20,432 bases of DNA from Agaricicola taiwanensis_A (GCA_040394255.1 JBEBSP010000026.1:1-20432); one strand, 5' to 3'; positions 6,596 to 14,939 are shown, counted from the stretch's first letter. Notes: a model not told the origin generated them from the sequence alone. Translations and numbers: made by a program.

Positions 6596-6634
6596 GATGA
6601 TCCTCCCAAGGCAGTCAGTACAGCATACCATAAG

Positions 6635-6656
6635 CTTGTCTGACAAGAATATTCTT
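6635..6656. promoter_or_regulatory. GntR-like palindrome plus adjacent AT palindrome upstream of the ABC operon
   Basis: CTTGTCTGACAAG (6635-6647) is a 13-base palindrome about a central T. Its core fits the GT...AC consensus bound by GntR/FadR-family repressors. It overlaps a second perfect palindrome, aagaatattctt (6645-6656). They lie 40-60 bases upstream of the ATPase start, where a repressor would control the operon. No clear -35/-10 pair could be fixed around it, and no GntR gene is in the window. The palindromes are certain; the identity of the regulator is inferred. Confidence 0.5.
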
Positions 6657-6798
6657 TGCTTCTAAAATCAACAGATTGCGCTTAGCGATCATTATGTCAG
6701 TCAGTCATTTCGCATGCTGGCTTTTGGCATTGCCGCTGCTGCGATCTCATGCAGACGTGGGCTTCAGCGCTATGCGACGGAGTTGAGCCGAGCCAGGG

Positions 6799-7848
6799 TT
6801 ATTGACTGCTGCAGGCTGGGCTCGTGTATCGCGAATGAGGTCGGATCAACCGTCCTTCATGCGATTGCTCCAAGGCATGGGCGATCCAGCCGGCTGTCCG
6901 TGCCGCAGCGAAGGCCGGTGTGAATCCCTTGCGGTCCAGACCGACCGCTTCGAGAAGGATCGCAGCATAAAGCTCGACATTGGCCTGAAGCGGTGGCCGG
7001 TCCGGATGCCGTTCCGTGCCGATCCGTGTCATGGCTGCTTCCATGGCCTCGGCGATGTCGAGCCGCTTCCCGCCCTGGGGCAGCACCGCAATGCGGTTCT
7101 TGAAGAGGGTCGATCTGGGGTCGAGGCCTCCATAGGCGCGCGAGCCGAAGCCCGGCAATCGCCGGCGGCGTTCGAATGCCTCGCGGACATAACTCTCCGC
7201 CGCCCGTGCATCTCCCACCTGATCCAGCATGTTGAGGACCTGCGAGGGGGCGCCGCCATGAAGCGGCCCGAGCAGTGCGGACAGCGCGGCGATCGAGGAG
7301 GACAGCAGGCCCGCCCGCGTGGAAGCGACGATTCTCGCGACGAAAGTGGACGGGGAAATGCCGTGGTCGACCATGGCCACGAGATAGGTTTCAAAGGCCG
7401 CGATTTCTTCCGGAGCTGGCATGCGGCCGGTGGCCATACGCAGCAGATCCTCCGCGTGGCCGAGGGAGGGGTCCGGCACGGGCATGACGTCCTCCGGCCT
7501 CCACGCCATGGCTGCGACACCCACAAAAGCCAGCAGGACCATGGGGTTGGATTCCAGCCCGGCCGGGTCTTGTCCGGCCATGGCCCAGCGTATGAATTCC
7601 ACGGGTTCACGCATGTCCGCAGGGGGCCGTGAGGCGGTCAGGGTGTCGAAGGCGGAACGCCGCGCCGCGCCTAGCGCCTCACGCGGGCAGCCGCCGGGGA
7701 CGAGATCGCCCCACAGGAGAGTGACGGCGGCTTCATAGGACGAGGTTTCGGCCAGTGTCAGGCCGTCGTGCCCGCGAATGACGAAGCGCTTGTTGACCGG
7801 GTCCACCCCGCTCAGCCTGGTCGGTATCGTGATGTGGTCGTCGTCCAT
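6799..7848 (-). CDS. Citrate synthase-like protein with altered catalytic residues
   Basis: This 349-residue protein shares the citrate synthase fold but is short for the family. Recognisable segments are VDHGISPSTFVARIVAST (H162), SALLGPLHGGAPSQVL (H197, equal to His274 of the pig enzyme), LPGFGSRAYGGLDPRS and QANVELYAAILLEAVGL. At the next two catalytic sites it has S236 where citrate synthases have His320 (GFGHRVY becomes GFGSRAY), and E292 where they have Asp375 (NVD becomes NVE). It is therefore unlikely to be an ordinary citrate or 2-methylcitrate synthase. It may cleave or hydrolyse an acyl-CoA, or run a different Claisen-type reaction. GGAGG stands 7 bases before the ATG. It is the last gene of the minus catabolic operon, 26 bases after the amidohydrolase, so a role in that pathway is inferred. 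Confidence 0.85.
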   Translation of the reverse strand: MDDDHITIPTRLSGVDPVNKRFVIRGHDGLTLAETSSYEAAVTLLWGDLVPGGCPREALGAARRSAFDTLTASRPPADMREPVEFIRWAMAGQDPAGLESNPMVLLAFVGVAAMAWRPEDVMPVPDPSLGHAEDLLRMATGRMPAPEEIAAFETYLVAMVDHGISPSTFVARIVASTRAGLLSSSIAALSALLGPLHGGAPSQVLNMLDQVGDARAAESYVREAFERRRRLPGFGSRAYGGLDPRSTLFKNRIAVLPQGGKRLDIAEAMEAAMTRIGTERHPDRPPLQANVELYAAILLEAVGLDRKGFTPAFAAARTAGWIAHALEQSHEGRLIRPHSRYTSPACSSQ

Positions 7849-7874
7849 GATGTGGCCTCCGGCAAGGTCGGCGT

Positions 7875-8768
7875 TCAGTCAAATCCGAAGAGCGTCGCGG
7901 GATTGGATACGAGGAGAGCATGGATGCGCTCCTCGGTCACGGCGTAACGATAGGCCAGCTCCAGCTGGTCGGCCTCATGGGGCATGGCTTCCGGGTCCGT
8001 GATCAGCGGATGCGGCCAGTTGGTCCCCCAGATCATCCGGTCCGGGGCGGCCTCCATGAACCTGTGGGCGAAGGGCAGCACGTCGTTCCAGGGATAGCCC
8101 TCCCTGGAGCGCCGTTCGCCCACGGACAGCATCACCCACCAGTTCCCCTTGGACAACAGATCCAGCATCAGCCGCATGACCGGCTGATCCAGTCCAAGGG
8201 ATATGTCGGCGACGCCGAAATGATCGAAGACGGCGGGTACGTCCAGGCGGTGCAGCAGGGGCGCGATCTTGAGCAGTTCGTCGCCGCGGGCGTGGATCTT
8301 GACGTACCAGCCGAGGTCCCTGATCCGGTCCACGGAGCGTTCGAAGGTGCGGTCGCTCGGTACCAGGTTCAGATATCTGCCGAAGTTGAAGCGGGCTCCA
8401 CGGACGCCGGCGTCGTGCAGCTTCGCCAGGGCCTTGTCCGGCATCTCGTCATCGATGACCGCGCAGCCCCGGTAGCCAGGTCCTGCCTCCGCCAGTGCGT
8501 CGAGCATGACGGAGAAATCGGTGCCGTAGGTTGTCGCCTGGACGATCACCCCTCGTTCGATGCCGAGTGCACAGTGCATTTTCAAGGCGGCGCCGATGGT
8601 CGCCTCGGGCGAGAAGTAGGCGGCCTCGGCGCGTATGGGATAGCGGTCCGCCGGCCCGAACACATGGAACTGGCTGTCGCAGGCCTGGCGCGGGGGTGCG
8701 ACGCGCGGCGGGCGCGTCTCCTTGCGGAAGCTTTCATATTGCCTGATAGGGCCGCCGTGATGAGCCAT
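7875..8768 (-). CDS. Amidohydrolase-2 family hydrolase, LigI-like
   Basis: This 297-residue protein is of the amidohydrolase TIM-barrel type related to 2-pyrone-4,6-dicarboxylate lactonase (LigI). Visible landmarks are the first-strand motif CDSQFHVFGP, the YPIR stretch after it, GIERGVIVQATTYG, GVRGARFNFG, WYVKIHARG, the VPAVFDHFGVADI strand and the late MIWGTNWPHP with its Trp-Pro-His. The normal HxH of metal-dependent members is replaced by QFH, as in LigI-type enzymes that work without bound metal. It would hydrolyse a lactone or a C-C/C-N bond of a ring-derived acid in the cytosol. The start (MAHHGG) lies 10 bases after the hydratase stop, consistent with one operon. The exact substrate is not readable. 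Confidence 0.87.
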   Translation of the reverse strand: MAHHGGPIRQYESFRKETRPPRVAPPRQACDSQFHVFGPADRYPIRAEAAYFSPEATIGAALKMHCALGIERGVIVQATTYGTDFSVMLDALAEAGPGYRGCAVIDDEMPDKALAKLHDAGVRGARFNFGRYLNLVPSDRTFERSVDRIRDLGWYVKIHARGDELLKIAPLLHRLDVPAVFDHFGVADISLGLDQPVMRLMLDLLSKGNWWVMLSVGERRSREGYPWNDVLPFAHRFMEAAPDRMIWGTNWPHPLITDPEAMPHEADQLELAYRYAVTEERIHALLVSNPATLFGFD

Positions 8769-8778
8769 GATTCGCCGC

Positions 8779-9582
8779 CTATGTGAAGTGGAGGGACACG
8801 AGGCCGTATGGCCCGTAGTCGGCGCTGAAGGTGTCGCCCTTGGCGGCGTCCAGGATGCGTATGAACGAGCCGCTGAGGATGATTTGCCCGGCGGCCAGAA
8901 TGGTGCCGTGTGCGGCCAGCTTGTTGGCGAGCCAGGCGACGGCATGGGCCGGATGGTTCATCACGGCGGCGGCCACGCCGGATTCCACCACGCGGCCGTT
9001 CTGGTAGCAGAGCGCGGAGACCCAGCGCATGTCGGTGTCGTCGGGCCGGAAGGGATTGCCGCCCATAACGATGCCGCTGTAGCCAGCGTTGTCGCTTATG
9101 TTGTCGAGGACGGAGCGCTTCTGGCCGGTGGCGGCGTCCACGCGGTGGACGCGGGAATCCAGCACCTCGAAGGCGGGAATCACGAAATCCGTGGCATTGA
9201 TGACGTCGAACAGGGTGCAGCCGGGGCCGGGCAGGTTCTTCTTGAGCACGAAGGCGAGTTCGATCTCCACGCGCGGCGATATGTAGGCGTCGGCCGGAAG
9301 CTCGCAGCCGTCGGCATGGATGGTGTCGTCGAGCAGGGTGCCGTAGTCCGGCTCGTCGAGGCCGGAGCTGCGCTGCATGGCTTTCGAGGTCAGGCCCACC
9401 TTGTGCCCGATGACGGACCGGCCCTCGGCCGTCCTGCGCGCCACCCAGGCGCTCTGGATGGCGTAGGCGTCGTCGATCGTCATGTCCGGGTTGAGGATGG
9501 TGAGCGGCCTTATGCGCTCCTTGCGCCGGCGGGCCTCCTCCAGCATGCCGGCGGAGGCGGCGATGGTTTCCGAGTCAAGCAT
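8779..9582 (-). CDS. 2-oxo-hept-4-ene-1,7-dioate / 2-keto-4-pentenoate hydratase family enzyme
   Basis: This is a 267-residue member of the HpaH/MhpD hydratase group of the FAH superfamily. It adds water to a 2-hydroxy-dienoate to give a 4-hydroxy-2-oxo acid, the substrate of an HpaI-type aldolase. Landmarks are SVIGHKVGLTSKAMQ, the DDTIHADG segment, ISPRVEIELAFVLKK with the metal-binding Glu pair, FVIPAFEVLDSR and NHPAHAVAWLANKL. The start at 9582 is chosen because it overlaps the end of the FAH gene by 8 bases and GGGAGG precedes it. A hydratase in the same operon as an HpaI-type aldolase is the classic lower meta-cleavage arrangement, although no ring-cleavage dioxygenase is present here. 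Confidence 0.9.
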   Translation of the reverse strand: MLDSETIAASAGMLEEARRRKERIRPLTILNPDMTIDDAYAIQSAWVARRTAEGRSVIGHKVGLTSKAMQRSSGLDEPDYGTLLDDTIHADGCELPADAYISPRVEIELAFVLKKNLPGPGCTLFDVINATDFVIPAFEVLDSRVHRVDAATGQKRSVLDNISDNAGYSGIVMGGNPFRPDDTDMRWVSALCYQNGRVVESGVAAAVMNHPAHAVAWLANKLAAHGTILAAGQIILSGSFIRILDAAKGDTFSADYGPYGLVSLHFT

Positions 9583-10474
9583 GGTTGCTGCCTCCCGTTG
9601 CGGGTGCCCAATCTTCCTGCACCACGCCGTTGCGCAGCATGCCGATCTGGGGGACCTCGACCTCCACGACATCGCCCGGCACGAGCCAGCGCGGCGGCGT
9701 GAAGCTTTTGGCGCTGCCGATGGGCGTGCCGGTGACGATATGATCGCCCGGCAGCAATGTGGCGAAGGTCGAGAGATATGCGATCAGGAAGGGAAAGCTG
9801 AAGATCAGTCTTGCAGTGTCGTCCTCCTGCCGGAGTTCGGAGTTCACCCGCGTGGTGATGCGCAGCGGATCGCAGGGGTCCAGTTCGTCGGAGGTGACGA
9901 TCCAGGGGCCGAGGCTGCCGGAGCGGTCGAAGTTCTTGCCCTGGGTGACGTTGAGCGTGCCGTGGCGGCTCCAGTCGCGGACCGAGCCTTCGTTGCAAAG
10001 CGTCAGACCGAAGATGTGGTCCGCCGCATTCTCCTGGCGCACGTGGCGGGCTGCCTTGCCGATGACGATAACGATCTCTCCTTCATAGTCGAGCTGATCG
10101 GAGACGGCCGGGCGTTCGATCGGCTGGCCATGGCCCACGAAGGAGGTCGGGGCCCGGCAGAACAGGTTCGGGTACTGCCCCTTGGGCTTCTCCCGCGCCG
10201 CCGTGGGTTCGAGATCGCGGCCCGGATAGTTCATGCCGATGCACCAGATCTTCTGGGGGGCCGGCACGGGCGGAAGCAGTTCGACATCCTCCAAGGCATG
10301 ATCGGCCGCCGCCGTTGCCACGATGCCGTTCGCCTCGGCGAGCAGGCCGGCGGCGATGAAGTCGATGGCGGTGGGGGCCGTCGCGCCGAAGCGTTGGGCA
10401 AGATCGACGATGCCGCTTTCCGTCACCGCCCCGTAGCTCGCCCGGCCATATTTTAGGAAACTTGCGATCCGCAT
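9575..10474 (-). CDS. Fumarylacetoacetate hydrolase family protein (HpaG-like)
   Basis: This 299-residue protein has the usual two parts: a small N-terminal domain (to about residue 70) and the FAH catalytic domain from KIWCIGMNYPGR onward. The metal motif is QLDYEGEIVIVIG (E131, E133). The third ligand, normally the Asp of a NDxSARD motif, is here Glu (NEGSVRDW, E162), a substitution at a key position. KNFDRSGSLGPWIVT and LLPGDHIVTGTP are also typical. Members hydrolyse, decarboxylate or isomerise 2,4-dioxo or oxo-ene-dioic acids. Next to a hydratase and an aldolase, an HpaG-like decarboxylase/isomerase role is the best guess. Its start is 1 base past the aldolase stop and its end overlaps the hydratase start, so the three are tightly coupled. 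Confidence 0.88.
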   Translation of the reverse strand: MRIASFLKYGRASYGAVTESGIVDLAQRFGATAPTAIDFIAAGLLAEANGIVATAAADHALEDVELLPPVPAPQKIWCIGMNYPGRDLEPTAAREKPKGQYPNLFCRAPTSFVGHGQPIERPAVSDQLDYEGEIVIVIGKAARHVRQENAADHIFGLTLCNEGSVRDWSRHGTLNVTQGKNFDRSGSLGPWIVTSDELDPCDPLRITTRVNSELRQEDDTARLIFSFPFLIAYLSTFATLLPGDHIVTGTPIGSAKSFTPPRWLVPGDVVEVEVPQIGMLRNGVVQEDWAPATGGSNHA

Positions 10475-10475
10475 G

Positions 10476-11258
10476 TCACTTGGTCCGTATTGTCGTGATG
10501 AGGGAGGCCACGCCGTCGCGCAGGAACTTCAGGTCGCTGGACGCCGGCACCAGGGCATAGCCACGGTCCAGCAAAGCGTTGAGACCGGTCGCGCCATGGG
10601 GAATCCCCGCCAGGAGCTTTCCGGCCTCACGTGTGGCCTGTTCGATGCGGGCGACCGCGTCGGTGAAGGCGGGGGCCGTATAATCGCGGAAATGCCCCAG
10701 CTCCGCCGACAGGTCGTTGGGGCCGATGAACAGCCCGTCCAGCCGAGGCACCGAGGCGATGGCCGCTGATTTCTCAACGCCCGCACGGGATTCGATCTGG
10801 CAGAAGATCGTCACGCCGTCGTCGGCGTGGCGGTGGTAGTCGTCCGCGTCGAAGCCGTAGCGGGAGGCCGGGACCGAGGAGACCGCCAGCCCCCGCGTGC
10901 CGCGCGGCGCGAATTGCGTAGCAGCCACAAGGCTCTCGGCTTCCTCGCGGCTTTCCACTTTTGGAAACACGAAACCGTCCACGCCCATGTCCAGCATGGC
11001 GCCGATCTCGCCCGGCCGCTTGTCGCGCAGGCGGACCAGGACCGCCGTTTCGAGCGTCGCCAGCCGCCGAATGAGATCGCGAAGCGCAGGCACAGGAAGC
11101 ATGCCGTGCTCGCCGTCCACCAGCAGGAAATCGAGGCCTGCCACGGCCATGATCTCCGCGTTGGTGGTGCTGTCCAGCGTCACCCAGCACCCGGCCAGAC
11201 GGCATCCGGGAGTGTGGACGCGGTCACGGAAGCGCCCCGCCTTGTCAGAATAGGCCAT
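10476..11258 (-). CDS. HpcH/HpaI-type class II pyruvate aldolase
   Basis: This 260-residue TIM-barrel aldolase splits 4-hydroxy-2-oxo acids to pyruvate and an aldehyde using a divalent metal. The expected residues are visible: H51 in LLVDGEHG, R76 in AVLVRLRD, metal ligand E156 in IFCQIESRAGV and D182 in LFIGPNDLSAELG. The family includes HpaI (succinic semialdehyde product) and GarL (tartronate semialdehyde product), and sequence alone does not choose between them. A GarR-like dehydrogenase and an aldehyde dehydrogenase nearby could each handle the aldehyde. A G-rich stretch (gggggtt) precedes the ATG. It lies 105 bases after the acyl-CoA synthetase and 1 base before the FAH gene. Confidence 0.92.
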   Translation of the reverse strand: MAYSDKAGRFRDRVHTPGCRLAGCWVTLDSTTNAEIMAVAGLDFLLVDGEHGMLPVPALRDLIRRLATLETAVLVRLRDKRPGEIGAMLDMGVDGFVFPKVESREEAESLVAATQFAPRGTRGLAVSSVPASRYGFDADDYHRHADDGVTIFCQIESRAGVEKSAAIASVPRLDGLFIGPNDLSAELGHFRDYTAPAFTDAVARIEQATREAGKLLAGIPHGATGLNALLDRGYALVPASSDLKFLRDGVASLITTIRTK

Positions 11259-11363
11259 GGAACCCCCGATCGGTAAGCCGGCAAGGACGCTCGGCAGGCA
11301 TCATGGGCACGTCAACCTTCCATACGACAGGCATATGAGCACCCCATTCATGCCGCGCGACCG

Positions 11364-13508
11364 TCATGTCCGTTCCTTGACGATCAGCGCGTCCACCAGA
11401 GTGACGCCTTGTCCTTCGCCATGTACGATCACCGGATTGAGGTCCAGTTCGCGGATGTCGTCCCCGAAATCGGCGACGAAGCGGGAAATCGTGGCGATGA
11501 GCTCGCTCAGGGCGGCGATGTCCGCCGGGGCCTCGCCGCGCACGCCCTCCAGCAGCTTGGCGGCCCGCAGCCGTCCTACGAGACGCCGGGCGTCGTCGGG
11601 CGTCATGGGGACGGGGGCGAAGACCACGTCGCGCAGGACCTCGATGTGGATTCCCCCTAAGCCGACCATGAGCACCGGCCCGAACACCGGGTCGCGGGTC
11701 GCGCCGATCACGATCTCCGTCCCGCGCCGGGCCATGGGCTGGACCAGCACACCCTCGCACGCAAGGTCGGGGCGCAGCTCGGCCACACGCCGCGTCATGG
11801 CGGCATGGGCGTCCCTCACGGCATCCGCATCGGCGAGGTTCAGGGCGATGCCGCCGACCTCGGTCTTGTGGGCGAGGCCGTCGGCGTGAATCTTGAGCGC
11901 CACCGGATAGCCGATCCGGCCCGCGGCCTCGACCGCCTCGTCCGCGGTGCGCGCGACGACCTCGGGCGGGCAGTCCACGCCGTAGGCGCGCAGCACGGTC
12001 TTGGCGTCGTGCTCGCCGATGACGCCGGCATGGCGGTCCAGCTCGCGCCGCGCCGCCTCGCGCTCCTGGCCGGAGGGCGGGGGCGGGGCCGACGACGCCC
12101 GCGCCCGCCAGCTCTCCTGAAAGGCGGCGTATTCGGCCAGCGACCGCATGGCGACGGCGCAGTTGGGCATGCTGGTGTAGATCGGCATGCCCGCCTTGCC
12201 GCCGAGGTCGAAGGCCTTCTGCGGGGTCAGGGTAAAGGTGCAGAACACCGTGGGCTTATCACCGTCGCGGATGATCCGGCCGAACTCCGCCGCGTCCCGC
12301 TCCAGGACGTGGGTGTAGGCCAGCGAGCCGACCACGACGACGGCGTCGATGGAAGGCGAACGCTGGAGGATCTCCAGCACATGGGCATAGCCGTACTGGT
12401 GGACGGCCTGCGCCGTGAGGTCGATCGGATTGCCGGCCGAGCCGTAGGAGGGCAGGAGCTTCTCGATGGCTTTGCGGGTCTCGTCGTCGAAGGGCGGCAC
12501 CTCCAGGCCGTGCATGGCGAGCGTGTCGGCCATCCAGACGCCCGAGCCGCCGGAGCCGGCCAGCACGGCGACGCGAAAGCCCTTGGGCAGCTTGCAGAAG
12601 GCGAAGGCGCTGGCGATGTCGATCTGCTGGTCGATGTCGTAGGCGCGGGTGATGCCGTAGTGGCGGAACAGCGCGTCGTAGACGGCGTCGGAGCCGGCGA
12701 GCGCGGCGGTGTGGGAGGCCACGGCGCGGGCGCCGACGTCGGAACGGCCCATCTTGGCCACGACGATGGGCTTGCCCATGTCGGCCGCCCGGGCCGCGAC
12801 GCGACGGAAGGTCTCGGCGTCGCGGATGCCCTCCATGTAGAGCAAGATGACGTCCGCCTGCTCGTCCAGGAACCAGTCGACGAAATCGAAGCTGCCGAGC
12901 GCGGCCTCGTTGCCCGTGCTGACGATGTGGTCGAAGCGCAACTGGCGTGGCCGCCCGCGATGGAAATAGGAGAAGCCGATGCCGCCGCTCTGCGAGGCTA
13001 TGGAGATCGCGCGCCCCAGGTCCGTTTCCGGGGCCAGGGACTGCGACAGATCGCTGAATGCCGGGCTGAAGGTGGCGACGATGTCGTCCGGACGGTTGAA
13101 GAAGCCCTCGCCGTTGGGGCCGCAGATCGCCATGTCGTGCTTGGCGGCGATGTCCTGGAGCTGCTGCTGGAGGCCGGCGCCTTCGCCCGCGCCCTCCTCG
13201 GCGAAGCCGGAGCTGATGATGTAGGCGGCCTTGATGCCCATGGCCGCGCAGTCCTCCAGCGCCTGCGGCACGTCGCGCGCCGGGATGGCGATCATGGCGA
13301 GGTCGATCCCTTGCGGCAGGTCCAGGATCGAGGGACAGGCCCTGACGCCCTGGACCTCGGCATGGCTGCGGCTGACCGGATGGATCTGCCCCGCATAGGC
13401 GCGCAGGCCCAGCATATGCTGGACCTTGCCACGGATGATCTTGAGGTCGGGCGAGGCGCCCACGATGGCGATCGACCTCGGCCGGAGCAGGGCATTGAGA
13501 TTTGGCAT
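11364..13508 (-). CDS. NDP-forming acyl-CoA synthetase (acetate-CoA ligase family, fused alpha-beta)
   Basis: This protein of about 714 residues joins an organic acid to CoA with ATP cleaved to ADP and phosphate. Domain order is: a CoA-binding Rossmann part (RSIAIVGASPD, residues 11-21), the succinyl-CoA-ligase-like part (SIASQSGGIGFS near 170), a conserved ASHTAALAGSD with H266 as candidate phospho-His, a second flavodoxin-like part, and a C-terminal ATP-grasp domain from about residue 480 (PVALKIHADGLAHKTEVGGI; LDLNPVIV near the end). The start at 13508 follows GGGA at 8 bases; ATG 13517 and others further up are open. As first gene of the minus operon it probably activates the pathway acid or an intermediate. 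The substrate is unknown. A purely regulatory acyltransferase role is excluded, since no GNAT domain is present. Confidence 0.9.
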   Translation of the reverse strand: MPNLNALLRPRSIAIVGASPDLKIIRGKVQHMLGLRAYAGQIHPVSRSHAEVQGVRACPSILDLPQGIDLAMIAIPARDVPQALEDCAAMGIKAAYIISSGFAEEGAGEGAGLQQQLQDIAAKHDMAICGPNGEGFFNRPDDIVATFSPAFSDLSQSLAPETDLGRAISIASQSGGIGFSYFHRGRPRQLRFDHIVSTGNEAALGSFDFVDWFLDEQADVILLYMEGIRDAETFRRVAARAADMGKPIVVAKMGRSDVGARAVASHTAALAGSDAVYDALFRHYGITRAYDIDQQIDIASAFAFCKLPKGFRVAVLAGSGGSGVWMADTLAMHGLEVPPFDDETRKAIEKLLPSYGSAGNPIDLTAQAVHQYGYAHVLEILQRSPSIDAVVVVGSLAYTHVLERDAAEFGRIIRDGDKPTVFCTFTLTPQKAFDLGGKAGMPIYTSMPNCAVAMRSLAEYAAFQESWRARASSAPPPPSGQEREAARRELDRHAGVIGEHDAKTVLRAYGVDCPPEVVARTADEAVEAAGRIGYPVALKIHADGLAHKTEVGGIALNLADADAVRDAHAAMTRRVAELRPDLACEGVLVQPMARRGTEIVIGATRDPVFGPVLMVGLGGIHIEVLRDVVFAPVPMTPDDARRLVGRLRAAKLLEGVRGEAPADIAALSELIATISRFVADFGDDIRELDLNPVIVHGEGQGVTLVDALIVKERT

Positions 13509-13603
13509 GCGTTTCATCCCGTGTGGTGGCTTCCGCCTCGGCGGCGGAACGCTTGTTCTTGCGCGCGAATGACTCGGGCGGGTTATCCTGCCGTATCGGC
13601 ATT

Positions 13604-13660
13604 CTGTCATTTTGTCATATTGACAGACGAGATTATAAGATGTGTGATGCGGACATTGTC
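13604..13660. promoter_or_regulatory. Divergent promoter/operator between the two catabolic operons
   Basis: TGTCA-tat-TGACA (13613-13625) is a perfect dyad, and a wider pair ctgtca (13604-13609) / tgacag (13621-13626) overlaps it. A further small dyad GACA-t-TGTC is at 13652-13660. On the plus strand TTGACA (13620-13625) followed 17 bases later by TGTGAT (13643-13648, 4/6) is a plausible sigma-70 promoter for the crotonase operon, so a protein bound to the dyad would block it. The site lies 96 bases upstream of the minus-strand synthetase start, so it could control both directions. The sequence facts are clear; promoter use is inferred. Confidence 0.5.
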
Positions 13661-13686
13661 AATCGCTGCCCTTCAGGAAGTCTTTC

Positions 13687-14475
13687 ATGCCAGTGCTGTT
13701 CGAGAAACGCGGTTCCATCGCCATCCTCACCTTGAGCCGCCCGGAGGCGCGCAACTGCTGGGGTCCGGATTTCGCCGAGGGCCTGATCGCCCGCCTGACG
13801 GAATGCCGCGACGACGACGGCATCCATTGCGTGGTGCTGACGGGCGACGACGCTGGCGGGGCCTTCTCGGCGGGCGCCAACCTCAAGGACGACAAGACCC
13901 ACAACACGGCCTCCGCCAAGGCGTTTCTCGACCGCATGGCGCGGACGCGGGATTTCCCCTCCAACGTGCTGAGCGACTTCCCCAAGCCCATCGTCGGAGC
14001 CATCAACGGTTATGCCATCGGCGTCGGCTGCATCGCCACCTTCTGCTGCGACCTGCTGGTGGCGTCCGAGAAGGCCGAGTGGCGGCTGCCGCAGGTGGCG
14101 CTCGGCGTCCTGCCCAACTACGGCGGCGTGACGCGGCTGGCGCGCATCGTGGGCAAGGGGTTCGCCATGCGCATGGGCATGGGCTTCCCGCTCAAGGCGG
14201 AGGAGGCCTACCGGATCGGGCTGGTGCAATGGTTGGTGCCGCACGAAAAGCTGATGGAGCAGGCCATGGAGGTCGCGGAGCACATCGCCGCCCAGCCGCC
14301 GCTGGCCGTGCGCATGGTCAAGGAATCCATGAACCGGGGTCTCGACATCCCCAACATCGCGGATGCCTCCCTGGTGGATTCCTACCGCTTCATGATCCTC
14401 GAGATGACCGAGGACAAGACCGAAGCCCATGACGCCTGGCGCGAGCGCCGGGCGCCGACGTTCAAGGGACAATGA
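13687..14475 (+). CDS. Crotonase-family protein without hydratase glutamates
   Basis: This is a 262-residue enoyl-CoA hydratase/isomerase-fold protein. Family landmarks are AILTLSRPEARNCW, VVLTGDDAGGAFSAGANL (oxyanion/CoA region), PIVGAINGYAIGVGCIATFCCD and VALGVLPNYGGVTRL. The two Glu that add water in rat enoyl-CoA hydratase (Glu144, Glu164) correspond here to I116 and Q136, so simple hydration is unlikely. The fold also supports isomerases, decarboxylases, hydrolases and C-C cleaving enzymes acting on acyl-CoA esters. AGGAAG lies 6 bases before the ATG. It is the first gene of the plus catabolic operon. Its stop overlaps a possible upstream ATG of the next gene (ATGA, 14472-14475). Substrate not assignable. 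Confidence 0.88.
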   Translation: MPVLFEKRGSIAILTLSRPEARNCWGPDFAEGLIARLTECRDDDGIHCVVLTGDDAGGAFSAGANLKDDKTHNTASAKAFLDRMARTRDFPSNVLSDFPKPIVGAINGYAIGVGCIATFCCDLLVASEKAEWRLPQVALGVLPNYGGVTRLARIVGKGFAMRMGMGFPLKAEEAYRIGLVQWLVPHEKLMEQAMEVAEHIAAQPPLAVRMVKESMNRGLDIPNIADASLVDSYRFMILEMTEDKTEAHDAWRERRAPTFKGQ

Positions 14476-14525
14476 GCGCGCATGCCCATGTCTTTCCCGA
14501 TACACGCCAGCACAGGAGCGCAGCG

Positions 14526-14939
14526 ATGACACACTCTCCCCACTACGAGCGGGGCATGGCTCTGCGCCGGCAGGTGCTCGGCGCGGACTATGTCGACGGC
14601 TCGCTGGCCAAGGCCAACGACTTCATGATGGCCTTCCAGGATATGACCACGGAATGGTGTTGGGGCTACGGCTGGGGCCGGCCTGGCCTCGACCTCAAGA
14701 CCCGGTCCATGATCAACCTCGCCATGCTGTCGGCGCTCAACCGCGCCGCCGAGGTGCGTCTGCATGTGAAGGGCGCCATCGCCAACGGTGTGACGCCGGA
14801 CGAGATCAAGGAGATTCTCATCCAGGTCGGCATCTACTGCGGCATCCCGGCCGCGCTGGATTCCTTCAAGGTCGCCAACGAGGTGCTCACGGACCTTGGG
14901 GAGATTTCGTCCGAGCCGGCGCGGAAGCCGAAGGAATGA
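14526..14939 (+). CDS. Carboxymuconolactone decarboxylase family protein
   Basis: This 137-residue all-helical protein of the PcaC/AhpD superfamily resembles 4-carboxymuconolactone decarboxylase, which removes CO2 from a lactone acid. Visible family pattern: LDLKTRSMINLAMLSALNRAAEVRLHVKGAIANG, then TPDEIKEILIQVGIYCGIPAA. The AEVRLH stretch carries the Glu and His expected of the decarboxylase type. The CxxC of AhpD peroxidase-type members is missing, which argues against a redox role. The start at 14526 has AGGAG 7 bases upstream. An in-frame ATG at 14472 overlapping the crotonase stop is the alternative and would add 18 residues. Its stop overlaps the next ATG. The partner lactone substrate is not shown by the locus. 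Confidence 0.87.
   Translation: MTHSPHYERGMALRRQVLGADYVDGSLAKANDFMMAFQDMTTEWCWGYGWGRPGLDLKTRSMINLAMLSALNRAAEVRLHVKGAIANGVTPDEIKEILIQVGIYCGIPAALDSFKVANEVLTDLGEISSEPARKPKE

Noticed and set aside
11805..14432. Very long plus-strand ORF (875 codons) opposite the acyl-CoA synthetase
   Set aside because: It is antisense to a clearly conserved synthetase and runs into the crotonase in another frame. Long open antisense frames are expected in GC-rich DNA, and no domain is visible.
13633..14532. Minus-strand ORF opposite the first crotonase
   Set aside because: It is rich in His/Gly/Arg as expected of an antisense frame. The plus-strand crotonase has family motifs and a good ribosome-binding site.
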